From positions 310,001-374,000 of the forward strand of contig NZ_JAERRK010000001.1 in assembly GCF_016741775.1 (NCBI RefSeq): a stretch of DNA of 64,000 bases, read 5' to 3'. This DNA is from Streptomyces actinomycinicus. Its GTDB lineage: Bacteria > Actinomycetota > Actinomycetes > Streptomycetales > Streptomycetaceae. Shown piece after piece: positions 18,958-27,782 of the stretch. Position 1 is the first letter of the stretch. The number at the start of each line of letters is the position of its first letter. The position numbers and the translations under genes were made by a program. The notes beneath the pieces were generated by a model. The model did no database searches. It had not been told where the DNA came from and saw only the letters and a program-made list of their open reading frames with translations.

Positions 18958-19032
18958 GTCTAACCCCTCAAGGGTACGTCGCCGGTTGACCTGTCCCGTC
19001 TAACTGTCTAATGTGAATGACGAAGGTTAGAC
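18958..19032. promoter_or_regulatory. GTCTAAC box cluster and promoter between CGNR and VOC genes
   Basis: GTCTAAC occurs at 18958-18964 and 18998-19004, GTCTAAT at 19006-19012, and the inverted copy GTTAGAC at 19026-19032. A good promoter for the VOC gene, TTGACC (18986-18991), 17 bp, TAATGT (19009-19014), lies among them, so a protein bound to the boxes would cover the -10 and the start of transcription. The CGNR protein is the obvious candidate. Confidence 0.6.
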
Positions 19033-19049
19033 ATCCTCAAGGGGGAGCC

Positions 19050-19496
19050 ATGATCCTGCGCACCGCGCACACCGGCCTGAACGTCACCGACCTCGACCGC
19101 TCGCTCGCCTTCTACCGGGACGTGCTCGGCTTCGCCCTGCTCGCCGAGGGCAAGGAGGACGGCCGGCGCTACGCCTACCTCGGCGACGGCGGCGACCGCC
19201 CGGTCCTCACCCTCTGGCAGCAGGCGCAGGGGCCGTACGACGCAGGCCGGGCCGGACTGCACCACCTCGCCTTCGCCGCCGGCTCGATGGACCGGGTCCG
19301 GGAGTACGAGACGGCACTGAAGGCGGCCGGCGTGGAGTTCGCCCACGAGGGTGTGGTCGCCCACCGGGAGGGCTCCGCCTCGGGCGGCCTCTTCTTCCAC
19401 GACCCGGACGGCACCCGCCTGGAGATCTCCGTACCGGAGGGCGCCGAGGAGGCCCCCGCCCCGCACGCCTCCGCCCCGACCTGCGGCTTCTTCTAG
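19050..19496 (+). CDS. VOC-family (glyoxalase/dioxygenase fold) protein
   Basis: The 148-aa protein is a two-module VOC domain. Likely metal ligands are His7 (RTAHTGLNVTDL), His in GLHHLAFAAGS and Glu in TRLEISVPEG, the typical H-H-E arrangement. Family members include glyoxalase I, fosfomycin and bleomycin resistance proteins and dioxygenases; sequence alone does not separate them. ATG 19050 has AGGGGGAG directly upstream; an earlier in-frame ATG (19017) lacks an RBS and lies inside the operator cluster. It is co-transcribed with the PPOX-like gene that begins 2 nt after its stop. Confidence 0.85.
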   Translation: MILRTAHTGLNVTDLDRSLAFYRDVLGFALLAEGKEDGRRYAYLGDGGDRPVLTLWQQAQGPYDAGRAGLHHLAFAAGSMDRVREYETALKAAGVEFAHEGVVAHREGSASGGLFFHDPDGTRLEISVPEGAEEAPAPHASAPTCGFF

Positions 19497-19498
19497 CC

Positions 19499-20464
19499 GT
19501 GGGCGGCTATCACGCGGGCTCGCGGGCCGTGCAGGACCTGGCCGGCGTCCGCGACCGCGCCGACCATGTCGGCCGCTCCCTCGGCCAGGACATCAAGGCG
19601 GTCGCGGCGGCCTTCCTGGAACTCCAGCCGCTGCTCGTCGTCGGCGCGGCGGCCCCGGAAACGGGCAGGGTGTGGGCATCGGCCCTCACGGGCACTCCGG
19701 GTTTCGCCCGCGCGACGGGCCTCCGGCGGATGTCCGTCACCCGGGACACCGCCCCCACCTCCGTCCGACGGCCGGCCGGCCGGCCCGAAGGGGCGCGGGG
19801 AACTGCGCGGGCGACCACGCACGACCCGCACCCGGACGGCGGCGCGGACCCCCTCGCCCGGGCCCTGAGAACGGCCGGTACCTTCATCGGCACCCTCGCC
19901 CTCGACCCCCGCACCCGCCGCCGCATGCGCCTCAACGGCCGGCTCGAACCCACGGCGACCGGCTTCGCGGTGGCCGCGGACCAGGTGTTCTCCAACTGCC
20001 CGAAGTACATCCAGCGCAGGCAGTCCTACGAGTACGTCCCGGCCCGCACGCCGGGCAGCCCCCACCGGCTCACCGAACTCGGCGCCGAACAGGCCGCGTT
20101 CGTCCGGGCCGCCGACACCTTCTTCCTCGCCACCGTGCACGCCGCCGGCACCGACGCCGGCCACCGCGGCGGCAACCCCGGCTTCGTGCGAGTCGTTTCA
20201 CCGCACGAACTGGCCTGGCCGGACTACCCGGGCAACGCCATGTTCCTCAGCCTCGGCAACCTGCGCACCGACCCCCGCGCCGGCCTGCTCATCCTCGACT
20301 GGGACACCGGCACCACCCTCCAGCTCACCGGCGAGGCCCGTACCGAGTTCGCGGCCGACGGCGCACGGACGGTCCGCTTCACCCTCGCCGAGGCCCTGTG
20401 GACCCCGGCCGCCCTGCCCCTGCGCTGGTCCGCGCCGGAGTACTCACCGGCCAACCCCGGGTAA
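19499..20464 (+). CDS. PPOX-type flavin/pyridoxamine oxidase-like protein, with a repeat-derived insert
   Basis: This 321-aa protein carries a pyridoxamine 5'-phosphate-oxidase-like split barrel in the second half (FFLATVHAAGTDAGHRGGNP, then FLSLGNLRTDPRAGLLILDW), which normally binds FMN or F420. The N-terminal part (SRAVQDLAGVRDRADHVGRS) matches the long N-terminal extension of this subfamily. Around residues 94-115 lies an Arg/Pro/Gly-rich stretch encoded by the 21-bp sequence at 19790-19810, a sequence otherwise met in streptomycete intergenic regions. Its GTG start is 2 nt after the VOC stop, so it is translationally coupled. The substrate is unknown. Confidence 0.75.
   Translation: MGGYHAGSRAVQDLAGVRDRADHVGRSLGQDIKAVAAAFLELQPLLVVGAAAPETGRVWASALTGTPGFARATGLRRMSVTRDTAPTSVRRPAGRPEGARGTARATTHDPHPDGGADPLARALRTAGTFIGTLALDPRTRRRMRLNGRLEPTATGFAVAADQVFSNCPKYIQRRQSYEYVPARTPGSPHRLTELGAEQAAFVRAADTFFLATVHAAGTDAGHRGGNPGFVRVVSPHELAWPDYPGNAMFLSLGNLRTDPRAGLLILDWDTGTTLQLTGEARTEFAADGARTVRFTLAEALWTPAALPLRWSAPEYSPANPG
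19790..19834 (+). repeat. streptomycete dispersed repeat inside a coding sequence
   Basis: GGGGCGCGGGGAACTGCGCG (19790-19809) followed by a GC-rich tail to about 19834 matches, from memory, a short dispersed intergenic repeat of Streptomyces. A near-identical core recurs at 62404-62424 (two mismatches in 21). Here it lies within the PPOX-like gene and keeps the frame open. Confidence 0.6.
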
Positions 20465-20480
20465 CGGTTAACTTCAGGAC

Positions 20481-20969
20481 ATGCGACGGAACTTGAGGGT
20501 GGCGGCCTACGCCGTGTGCGTCCGCGACGGACAGATCCTGCTGGCCCGCTCACCGGCCCCTGACGGGACGCCCGAGTGGGTGCTGCCCGGCGGCGGCATG
20601 GAGCACGGCGAGAACCCCTACGACACCGTCCGCCGCGAGGTCACCGAGGAGACCGGCTACCGCATCGAGGTGACCGGTCTCCTCGGTGTGGACTCCCGCC
20701 GGCATCTCTTCCGCGGTCGCGGGCCGCGCCGCCGCACCGACCACCACGCTCTGCGGCTCATCTACACCGGGGAGATCATCGGCGGCGAACTCCGCCATGA
20801 AGTAGGCGGATCCACTGATTTCGCTGCATGGCAGGACCTTTCGGTCCTTTCGGACCTGAACCGGGTGCGCCTGGTCGACGTGGCGCTGCGCCTGTGGCGG
20901 GAACGCCCCGCGAACGGTCATCTCGCCGCCGAGGACCGTCCCCTACCCCGAGAGATGAACGGGGAGTAA
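20481..20969 (+). CDS. Nudix hydrolase
   Basis: The 162-aa protein contains a complete Nudix box: Gly38, Glu44, Arg52, Glu53, Glu56, Glu57, Gly59 in the order G-x5-E-x7-RE-x2-EE-x-G (core REVTEETG). It should hydrolyse a nucleoside diphosphate linked to another group, with Mg2+; the substrate cannot be predicted. The ATG at 20481 has TAACTT exactly 12 to 7 bases upstream and no SD site at the right distance, so the mRNA is probably leaderless. The preceding gene ends 16 bp earlier. Thus it may have its own promoter inside the end of that gene. Confidence 0.9.
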   Translation: MRRNLRVAAYAVCVRDGQILLARSPAPDGTPEWVLPGGGMEHGENPYDTVRREVTEETGYRIEVTGLLGVDSRRHLFRGRGPRRRTDHHALRLIYTGEIIGGELRHEVGGSTDFAAWQDLSVLSDLNRVRLVDVALRLWRERPANGHLAAEDRPLPREMNGE

Positions 20970-21169
20970 CTGCCCCCCGGCCACCCGCAATCCACTCCAT
21001 GACCGCACCAGGTACCCCGTGATCCACGTACGGTGATCGGCGCTGCGCGTTGCCGCCGCGTTCACGCGCAGGTCATCCCCGCTGCCAACGATCCACAGTG
21101 AGCGGGACGTTCGCGTCCGCGACGACCCGCGACCACTGCCGACGCGTTCGCACTCGGGGAGATCGCGCC

Positions 21170-22942
21170 ATGTCGCGCATACGCTCTGTCGCCACCTCCG
21201 CTCTGGGGGTCAACCGCCGTACCGTCCTCGCCGCCGCCGGAGCGGTCTCGCTCTCCGCGGGTGTCGGCTACGCCCTCCGTCCCACCGACAGCGAGGCCGC
21301 CACCGCCCCGCCGGCGGCGGCACCGGAGGCGGAGGCGCCCGTCGCGCACTCCGGACGGGCCGCCGCGGCGGCCCCGCTCGCCCCCTACACCAAGGGCACC
21401 ACCGTCGCCTCCGTCGCCGCCCCGCGGAACAGCTCCGGCTACCGCCGGCTCGGTGACGGGGCCGGCTGGAAGCGGGTCGTGCGCAGCGAGCTGGCGGCGC
21501 CCAAGTCCGGGCGCGCCGCCCGCCGTACGGCACTCGCCTCCTTCGTGCAGTTCACCGACCTGCACCTGATGGACGTCCAGCACCCGCTGCGCCTGGAGTA
21601 CCTGCGCTCCCACGACGTGCACGCCTGGCGCCCGCACGAGGCCCTCACCGTGCCCGGCGCGATCTCCCTCGTGGAGCGGGTCAACGCGCTGCGCGGCGCC
21701 CCCGTCACCGGCGCCCCGCTGCACTTCGTGATGACCACCGGCGACAACACCGACAACAACGCCCACTCCGAGCTGGAGTGGTTCATGAAGGTGATGAGCG
21801 GCGGCCGGATCACCCCGAACTCCGGTGACCCGAGGCACTACGAGGGCGTGCAGAACAGCGGTCTGAAGCTGTACTGGCAGCCCGGCACCACCACCCGCGA
21901 CAACGACAAGGCGCTCGGCTTCCCCCACCTCGGGGGCTTCCTGGCCGCCGCGATCCGCGAGGTGCGCAGCCCCGGCCTCGACGTGCCCTGGTACTCCACC
22001 GTCGGCAACCACGACTCCCTGCCGCTCGGCTGCTACGGCTCCCACGGCGACCGCTACCTCGCCGAGGCGGCCATCGGCGGCAAGAAGCTGATGAGCGTCT
22101 CCGCCGCCGACGCCAAGAAGCTCCAGGACGCCATCAAGAACGCCAAGGACCCCAAGGGCACCGGCTACCGCGACTTCCTCAAGGCCCACGCCCGCTCGAT
22201 GCGCTCGGTCACGGCCGACGAGAAGCGCGCCCCCTACACCCAGGCCGACTACCTGAAGGCCCACCTGGACCCCGCCCACCAGGGCCACGGCCCGGTCGGC
22301 CACGGCTACTCCTCGGCGAACCTGGACGCGGGCACCCAGTACTACGCCTTCCGCATCTCCGACGACGTCATCGGCATCAGCCTCGACACCACCGACGCCG
22401 GCGGCCACTACGAGGGCTCCCTCGGCACCGCCCAGCTGAAGTGGCTGGACAGGACGCTGAAGGACAACAAGGACTCCTACGCCGTCGTCTTCAGCCACCA
22501 CACCAGCAAGACGATGACCAACACCCGCCCCGACCCGGCCCGCCCCGGCGAGAAGCGGCACGGCGGCGCCGAGGTCGTCTCCGTGCTCTCCTCCCACGCC
22601 AACGTGCTGGCCTGGGTGAACGGGCACATCCACAAGAACGTCATCACCCCGCACAAGGCCTCCGGCGGGCGTTCCTTCTGGGAGATCTCCACCGCCTCCC
22701 ACGTCGACTACCCGCAGCTCGCCCGGATCATCGAGCTGGTCGACAACAAGGACGGCACGATCTCCCTGTTCACCACCCTGATCGAGTCCGCCGCCCCGCA
22801 CCGCACCGACTACGCCGACCTGTCCCAGACCGGTCTCGCCGCCCTGTATCGCGAGCTGTCCTACAACGCCCCCGGCGCCAACAAGACCCTCGCAGGCACC
22901 ACGGCCGACCGGAACACCGAGCTGGTGCTGAAGAAGGGCTGA
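21170..22942 (+). CDS. Tat-exported metallophosphoesterase
   Basis: The 590-aa protein has a twin-arginine signal (GVNRRTVLAAAGAVSLSAG, Arg-Arg near residue 15) and a calcineurin-like phosphoesterase domain. The metal-ligand blocks are all present: FTDLHLMD, TTGDNTDNN, TVGNHDS, FSHHTSKT and VNGHIHKN. It therefore acts outside the membrane on a phosphate ester, perhaps under phosphate limitation, as do several Streptomyces phosphatases. ATG 21170 has GGGGAG 7 nt upstream and gives a correctly placed Tat motif. A gap of 200 bp separates it from the Nudix gene. Confidence 0.9.
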   Translation: MSRIRSVATSALGVNRRTVLAAAGAVSLSAGVGYALRPTDSEAATAPPAAAPEAEAPVAHSGRAAAAAPLAPYTKGTTVASVAAPRNSSGYRRLGDGAGWKRVVRSELAAPKSGRAARRTALASFVQFTDLHLMDVQHPLRLEYLRSHDVHAWRPHEALTVPGAISLVERVNALRGAPVTGAPLHFVMTTGDNTDNNAHSELEWFMKVMSGGRITPNSGDPRHYEGVQNSGLKLYWQPGTTTRDNDKALGFPHLGGFLAAAIREVRSPGLDVPWYSTVGNHDSLPLGCYGSHGDRYLAEAAIGGKKLMSVSAADAKKLQDAIKNAKDPKGTGYRDFLKAHARSMRSVTADEKRAPYTQADYLKAHLDPAHQGHGPVGHGYSSANLDAGTQYYAFRISDDVIGISLDTTDAGGHYEGSLGTAQLKWLDRTLKDNKDSYAVVFSHHTSKTMTNTRPDPARPGEKRHGGAEVVSVLSSHANVLAWVNGHIHKNVITPHKASGGRSFWEISTASHVDYPQLARIIELVDNKDGTISLFTTLIESAAPHRTDYADLSQTGLAALYRELSYNAPGANKTLAGTTADRNTELVLKKG

Positions 22943-23036
22943 AAGTCACTCAACCGGCCCACACAAGGCAACCTTCGCGAAACTCCCCCGGTCCCTTCCC
23001 CCGACCACACCGGCACATCACACGTTGGGGGAAGAC

Positions 23037-24191
23037 ATGCGTGCACGCGCGACCCTGGTGGGCGGCACCGCCCTGCTCCTCACGGCGGCCCTGGCGGCTC
23101 CGGCCCTGGCGGCCACCGGGGGCCGGTCCGACGGCGGCCGGCCCGGCACGGGCCACGCCGCCACCCGCGAGGCGATCGAGGAGGCGGTCGAGGCGGGCGT
23201 GCCCGGCGTGACCGCCACCGCGAACGACACCCACGGCACCTGGTCCACGACGGCCGGCACCGGCGACCTCCGCACGGGCGCGCCCCGCTCGGCCGCCGAC
23301 CGCTACCGCGTGGGCTCCATCACCAAGTCCTTCGTGGCCACCGTCCTGCTCCAGCTGGAGGCGGAGGGCCGGCTATCCCTGGACGACACGGTGGACCGCT
23401 GGCTGCCGGGCGTCGTGCGCGGCCACGGTCACGACGGCCGTCGCATCACCGTCCGCCGGCTCCTCAACCACACCAGCGGCATCTACAACTACACGGCCGA
23501 CGAGGACTTCGCCCGCAGCTACTTCCTCAGGGACGGCTTCTTCCGGCACCGCTACGACACGGTCACCCCGCGCGAACTGGTCGCCGTCGCGATGCGGCAC
23601 GAGCCGGACTTCGCACCGGGCACGTCCTGGAACTACTCCAACACCAACTACGTCCTGGCCGGCCTGGTCATCGAGAAGGTGACCGGCCACCCCTACGCCA
23701 CCGAGGTCCGCCGCCGCATCATCCGGCCCCTGCACCTGACGGCCACCTCCGTGCCCGGCACCCGGGTCACCGTGCCACGGCCGAGCAGCCGCGCCTACTC
23801 GAAATTCACCGAGCCCGCGACGAGCCGGACGTACGACGTCACGAACCTCAGTCCCACCATTGCCTTCTCCGCCGGGGAAATGATCTCGAATTCCGCGGAT
23901 CTGGACCGCTTCTACAGTGCCCTGCTGCGCGGGAAGCTCCTTCCGGCGCGGCAGCTGAAGGAAATGAAGACGACGGTGAAGATCGAAGGGGCCCCGAACA
24001 TCGGCTATGGCCTCGGTCTCATGGACACCAAGCTGACCTGCGGTGTCCATGTCTGGGGTCATGACGGAGGCATTCACGGCTCGGCCTCCTCGGCCGCGAC
24101 GACGGCGGACGGCCGGCATTCCCTCGCGCTCAATTTCAACGGGGACTGGGCGGGTGACACGGCGGCCGTGATCGAGAAGGAGTTCTGTTAG
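23037..24191 (+). CDS. secreted serine hydrolase, beta-lactamase/DD-carboxypeptidase family
   Basis: The 384-aa protein has a Sec signal peptide (TALLLTAALAAPALAATGG) and the penicillin-binding fold motifs: SxxK at Ser94-Ile-Thr-Lys97, YSN at Tyr200-Ser-Asn202, and HDGG in place of KTG near the C-terminus (VWGHDGGIHG). It resembles the Streptomyces R61-type D-alanyl-D-alanine carboxypeptidases. Other members of this family are esterases. ATG 23037 follows GGGGGA at 5-6 nt. The gene follows the metallophosphoesterase by 94 bp and ends in a hairpin that overlaps its stop codon. Confidence 0.88.
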   Translation: MRARATLVGGTALLLTAALAAPALAATGGRSDGGRPGTGHAATREAIEEAVEAGVPGVTATANDTHGTWSTTAGTGDLRTGAPRSAADRYRVGSITKSFVATVLLQLEAEGRLSLDDTVDRWLPGVVRGHGHDGRRITVRRLLNHTSGIYNYTADEDFARSYFLRDGFFRHRYDTVTPRELVAVAMRHEPDFAPGTSWNYSNTNYVLAGLVIEKVTGHPYATEVRRRIIRPLHLTATSVPGTRVTVPRPSSRAYSKFTEPATSRTYDVTNLSPTIAFSAGEMISNSADLDRFYSALLRGKLLPARQLKEMKTTVKIEGAPNIGYGLGLMDTKLTCGVHVWGHDGGIHGSASSAATTADGRHSLALNFNGDWAGDTAAVIEKEFC

Positions 24192-24207
24192 CCGACGTTT
24201 CGTCGGC
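24191..24207 (+). terminator. hairpin at the serine hydrolase stop codon
   Basis: GCCGACG (24191-24197), TTT loop, CGTCGGC (24201-24207) form a perfect 7-bp stem. The first base is the last base of the stop codon. Confidence 0.65.
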
Positions 24208-24308
24208 GTCATTGCGCGTTAACCGGGACGTAATGTCCGTACCGCCTCATATCGGCTATCCCGCTGTGGACGGGGATGGCTCGATTCTTGTGCAAGGCGG
24301 GTGGTCGT

Positions 24309-25526
24309 GTGCGCGCGAGGCACGAACTGCGTGTGCTGTCGGTCTACGAGGGGTTCTTCTCCGGAGGAGCCCGCATCGTGCACACCGACGTCGTTCTGGG
24401 GCTGGCCGAGGGCGGCCAGTCCCACCAGGTGCTCAGCATCCATGGTGAGGTCCACCGCGAGGCCACCCGGCAGCGCATGGAGGATGACGCCTGCTACCGG
24501 TCGCTGACGGCCGGCGGGGTCGGCGTGACCTCGCTCGGCCGTACCGCGGGCCTGGTGGACGGCACGGTCGCGGCGAACGTTTTCAGCGGCCCGGAGCTGG
24601 CCGAAACCGCTCGGTCCATGGCCGGGGCGGACGTGATCCTGTCGCTGAAGGAGCAGCCGCTGGCGCTGCTGAACCAGGCCGGGCTGCCCCGCCGCCCGGT
24701 CGTGGTCGGCCTGCACCGCTCCGACCCCGAGAACCAGGGCCCCGCCCTGGACGAGCTGAAGGCCGCGATAGCCGACGGCACGGTGGTGGCCTGCGTGTGC
24801 TGCGCCGAGTCCACGCGGGCCGCGTACGAGGCCGCGGGCGTCCCGGGCGAGGTGCTGCACGTCATCCCCAACGGAGTGGACCTGCTCCGCTTCCGCCCGG
24901 ACCCGGCGGCCCGGCTCGCGTTCCGCGCCTCGCTGGGCATCCCGGCCGCGGCACCGGTGATCGTCTTCGCGGCCCGCTACGCCACGATGAAGAACGTCCC
25001 GCTGCTCCTGCGTGCCGCCCGCGCCTGGCTCGCCCGCGAGCCCGAGGGCCAGGTCCTGATGTGCGGGGCGGGCATGAACGCCGGCAACCCGGCGCTGTGG
25101 GCCGACATCGAGATCGCCTTCGGAGCGGACCGGCACCTTGCAGAAAGGATTCGTCTGCTCGGTGTGCGCCGCGACATGGAGACCGTCTACGCCGGCTCCG
25201 ACGTCGTCGCCCTGACCTCGGCCTCGGGCGAGGCGGCGCCGCTGTGCCTGATCGAGGGCATGATGTGCGGTGCCGTGCCCGTGACCACGGACGTGGGCGA
25301 CAGCGCGGAGATCGTCCGGGGCCACGGCTTCGTGACCCCGCAGGACCCGGAGGCCGTCGCCCGGGCCTGGACGGCGGCGGTCGCCGGCCGTGCCGGCTTC
25401 GCCCCGGCGCTGGCGGCGAGCCGTGAGCGGTTCAGCCGCACCCGCATGATCGCGGCGTACGCGGCGCTGCTCGACGGCGTCCACAACGAGTCCGCGCGCG
25501 TGCCGACGCTGCCCGAGCCGCTGTAG
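24309..25526 (+). CDS. GT4-family glycosyltransferase
   Basis: This retaining GT-B transferase has about 405 aa. The C-terminal nucleotide-sugar domain shows IVFAARYATMKNVPLLLRA and the E-x7-E-like region ASGEAAPLCLIEGMMCGAVP, followed by VTTDVGDSAEIV. It transfers a sugar from a nucleotide donor; donor and acceptor are unknown. The N-terminus reads RVLSVYEGFFSGGARIVHTD. GTG 24309 is preferred because AAGGCGGG lies 7 nt upstream; ATG 24276 in the same frame would add 11 residues. It stands alone between a terminator and a convergent lipase gene. Confidence 0.87.
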   Translation: MRARHELRVLSVYEGFFSGGARIVHTDVVLGLAEGGQSHQVLSIHGEVHREATRQRMEDDACYRSLTAGGVGVTSLGRTAGLVDGTVAANVFSGPELAETARSMAGADVILSLKEQPLALLNQAGLPRRPVVVGLHRSDPENQGPALDELKAAIADGTVVACVCCAESTRAAYEAAGVPGEVLHVIPNGVDLLRFRPDPAARLAFRASLGIPAAAPVIVFAARYATMKNVPLLLRAARAWLAREPEGQVLMCGAGMNAGNPALWADIEIAFGADRHLAERIRLLGVRRDMETVYAGSDVVALTSASGEAAPLCLIEGMMCGAVPVTTDVGDSAEIVRGHGFVTPQDPEAVARAWTAAVAGRAGFAPALAASRERFSRTRMIAAYAALLDGVHNESARVPTLPEPL

Positions 25527-25545
25527 CGCGCGCCCGCCGGCCCGG

Positions 25546-26352
25546 TCAGGTCACCCGGCTGAGCACCGGCAGGTAGCCCAGGGACTGGCCCGGTGCCGTG
25601 GGGTGGTACGACTCGGTGATCGCCAGCACGTCCACGCTGTGCAGCCAGGGCCGGGAGGAGCAGATCTCGTGGCCGGCGAAGGTGCCCGTGACGTCGGCGA
25701 AGGTGAACCCGTGGTCGACGGCGCGCTTGGCGATCACCTCGTTGAGGTGGTCCACGGCGGCATTGATCGCGGAGCGCTGCGCCTCCGGCAGGCCCACCAC
25801 GCAGGCGCCCCTGAGGTGGTACAGGTGCGGATAGCCGAGCACCACCACATGGGCGCTCGGCGCCCTGTTCCGGATCGTCGTGTAGAGACGGTTCAGGTTC
25901 TCCGCGAGGGGCCCGTCCATGGTGGCGCGGGCACTGGAGACGGCGGACGCGCACCGGGTGCCGCCGCCCAGCGCGCAGACCGTCATGACGGTGGCGAAGC
26001 CCGAGTCGCTGCCGCCGACGGTGAGCGTGACCAGGCGGGTGCGCGCGCCGAGCCGGTCGAGCTGGTCGGTGAGGACGTCGCTCGCGCGGGCGCCGTTGCA
26101 GGCGGCGAAGCTGAAGGACGACGGCGAGTGGACCTCGGCCCACAGGACGGGGTACGCCCGGCTGCTGCGCTTGCAGCCCGTGCCGGAGGGCAGGTAGGCA
26201 CCGGCCCCGACGCCGGCGGAGTAGGAGTCGCCGAGGGCCACGTACTCGGCGGCGGCGGTCTGCGGGACCTCTGCCGTCGCGGGGTCGGCGAAGGCGCAGG
26301 CGGCCGCGAGGAGGAGGGAGGCCGTGCAGGCCGCTATCCGGGACTGTCTCAT
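25546..26352 (-). CDS. secreted SGNH/GDSL hydrolase (lipase-like)
   Basis: The 268-aa protein has a signal peptide (IAACTASLLLAAACAFADPA) and the SGNH catalytic blocks: GDSYSAG with the nucleophile Ser, a Gly/Asn-containing block II (CNGARASDVL), TVGGSDSGF, and SYHPTAPGQ with the catalytic Asp/His-type residues. Six mature Cys are spaced like the three disulfides of Streptomyces secreted lipases. It should cleave ester bonds outside the cell. ATG 26352 has AGGAG 5 nt upstream. It converges with the glycosyltransferase gene with only 19 bp between stops and no obvious terminator. Confidence 0.9.
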   Translation of the reverse strand: MRQSRIAACTASLLLAAACAFADPATAEVPQTAAAEYVALGDSYSAGVGAGAYLPSGTGCKRSSRAYPVLWAEVHSPSSFSFAACNGARASDVLTDQLDRLGARTRLVTLTVGGSDSGFATVMTVCALGGGTRCASAVSSARATMDGPLAENLNRLYTTIRNRAPSAHVVVLGYPHLYHLRGACVVGLPEAQRSAINAAVDHLNEVIAKRAVDHGFTFADVTGTFAGHEICSSRPWLHSVDVLAITESYHPTAPGQSLGYLPVLSRVT

Positions 26353-26525
26353 GAGTCTCCTGTACCGCGGCCCGCTCACCCCCCGCCCGCCGTGTTCGTC
26401 CGTTCCGGTGAGCCCTCACCCGGGCGGCGCAGCAGAAGTGGACACGGCGGCGCGCACGAGGACGGGCCACCGGTGCCGGTCCGGTGGCCCGTCCTCTCCC
26501 CTCCTGATGCCCGCCCGGCCGGTCA

Positions 26526-27575
26526 CTACCGGGGCAGCACCACGACGTACGCGGCCGGATCGCGGTCGCCCGACGCCATCAGCGCCGTGCGGACCACCGC
26601 CGCCTGCTGCTCCAGGGACTCCCTGAGCTTCCTGGGGGTGATGTGGACGACCGTGATCCCGAGGCGCTCCAGGTGCTCGCGCTTGCGGGCGTACTCCGAC
26701 CACAGCTCGTCGTCGTCCTGCCGGTGGTCCTGGCGCGGTGCCCGCGTGTCCAGTTCCACCGCCACCGCCTGCTCCGGCCAGTAGGCGTCCAGGCCGCCGA
26801 GGTGGGGGCCGCCGGGCAGGCGCAGGTCCACGTTCCACACCGGGTCGGGCAGGCCGTACTCCAGGACCATCCGGTACAGCCGGTCCTCGGCGATCGCCCG
26901 GCCCTCGGCCAGCAGCGAGTCCACCGCGTCCACCACGTGCGGCCGGCCCAGCAGCTTGGCGTTCGTCAACTCCCGTACCACGGCGGCCGGTTCGCAGTGC
27001 CCGCCGCGCACGGCCTCGGTCAGCAGCCGGCGTACCGCCTCGGCGTCCGTCAGTTCCGCCACCGCGTCCGCCAGCGCCCGCGGCACCGGCGCCACCGGCA
27101 GGCCCGTCACGGTGTGCGCGGGGGGCAGGGCGGAGGTGCGCAGGACGCGGACGTAGCCCGAGGAGCGCAGCCGGCGCATGCGCGGGATCAGGACGTCGAC
27201 GCGGTCCAGGGACAGCAGCGGCGGGGTGGACGCGAAGCCGTGCAGGGTCAGCGCGGCCAGTCCCGTGACGACGGCCTCCGTGTACACCGGCCGGTGCGGG
27301 TCCCCGGCGCCGGGCTGGGACGGGACCGCGGGTGCCGTTTCGCGCGCCGCGTACAGCAGCGCACCGTGCAGCCGCTCCTCGCTCGTCGGCGGGCCGGGGT
27401 GGAGCAGGACCACGCCCGGCAGCAGGACTTGCCAGGGGCCGTCCGGGCGGCACTGCTCGGTCAGTTCGGCCTGGGTCACGCCGTGGGCGCGGAGCCGGCC
27501 GGCCGTCAGGACGCGGCGGTGGGCCTCGGCGAGGTGGTGGAGGGGGCGGGGGGAGAGCGGGGTGTTGTGCGTCAT
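26526..27575 (-). CDS. DUF559-like nuclease-fold protein with AbiEi-type N-terminus
   Basis: The 349-aa protein has an N-terminal segment resembling AbiEi-like winged helix proteins (AGRLRAHGVTQAELTEQC). The C-terminal domain has the restriction-endonuclease-like pattern of DUF559: GLDAYWPEQAVAVELDTR, then a Lys/Glu-rich helix and a final strand ITVVHITPRKL. The D...ExD pattern is kept, so it could be a nuclease, but this actinobacterial family has no established role. A promoter (TTGTCC, 17 bp, TGTAAC) lies 40-70 bp upstream. The ATG lacks a strong SD site. Confidence 0.65.
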   Translation of the reverse strand: MTHNTPLSPRPLHHLAEAHRRVLTAGRLRAHGVTQAELTEQCRPDGPWQVLLPGVVLLHPGPPTSEERLHGALLYAARETAPAVPSQPGAGDPHRPVYTEAVVTGLAALTLHGFASTPPLLSLDRVDVLIPRMRRLRSSGYVRVLRTSALPPAHTVTGLPVAPVPRALADAVAELTDAEAVRRLLTEAVRGGHCEPAAVVRELTNAKLLGRPHVVDAVDSLLAEGRAIAEDRLYRMVLEYGLPDPVWNVDLRLPGGPHLGGLDAYWPEQAVAVELDTRAPRQDHRQDDDELWSEYARKREHLERLGITVVHITPRKLRESLEQQAAVVRTALMASGDRDPAAYVVVLPR

Positions 27576-27615
27576 GGCGACGGGATTCCCGCCCCCGGTC
27601 CCGTCTTTAACCGCT

Positions 27616-27644
27616 GTTACACGGCCGTCGAAAATTCCGGACAA
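27616..27644 (-). promoter_or_regulatory. promoter of the DUF559-like gene
   Basis: On the minus strand TTGTCC (27644-27639), a 17-bp spacer and TGTAAC (27621-27616) form a good housekeeping-type promoter. Its start point would fall near 27609, leaving a leader of about 34 nt. Confidence 0.55.
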
Positions 27645-27689
27645 GACGGTACTAAAGGTCAGGTGTTCGGGTGCCGAGTAGGGACGGAA

Positions 27690-27723
27690 AACCCCTGGTC
27701 CAATCAGGTGTGGACCAGGGGTT
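27690..27723 (-). terminator. terminator after the second aminopeptidase gene
   Basis: A perfect 13-bp stem (27690-27702 with 27711-27723) with an 8-base loop is followed on the minus strand by TTTTCCG. It separates the aminopeptidase from the DUF559-like gene. Confidence 0.82.
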
Positions 27724-27782
27724 ACGGCTGTGTTTGCCCGAATTTCGTAACGGTCACCCAGGCGGAAAGCCCAGGCCAGAGG

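Noticed and set aside
24191-24275. A promoter for the glycosyltransferase (TTGCGC ... TAATGT)
   Set aside because: Spacing of the only -35-like and -10-like pair is about 12-13 bp, too short to be credible.
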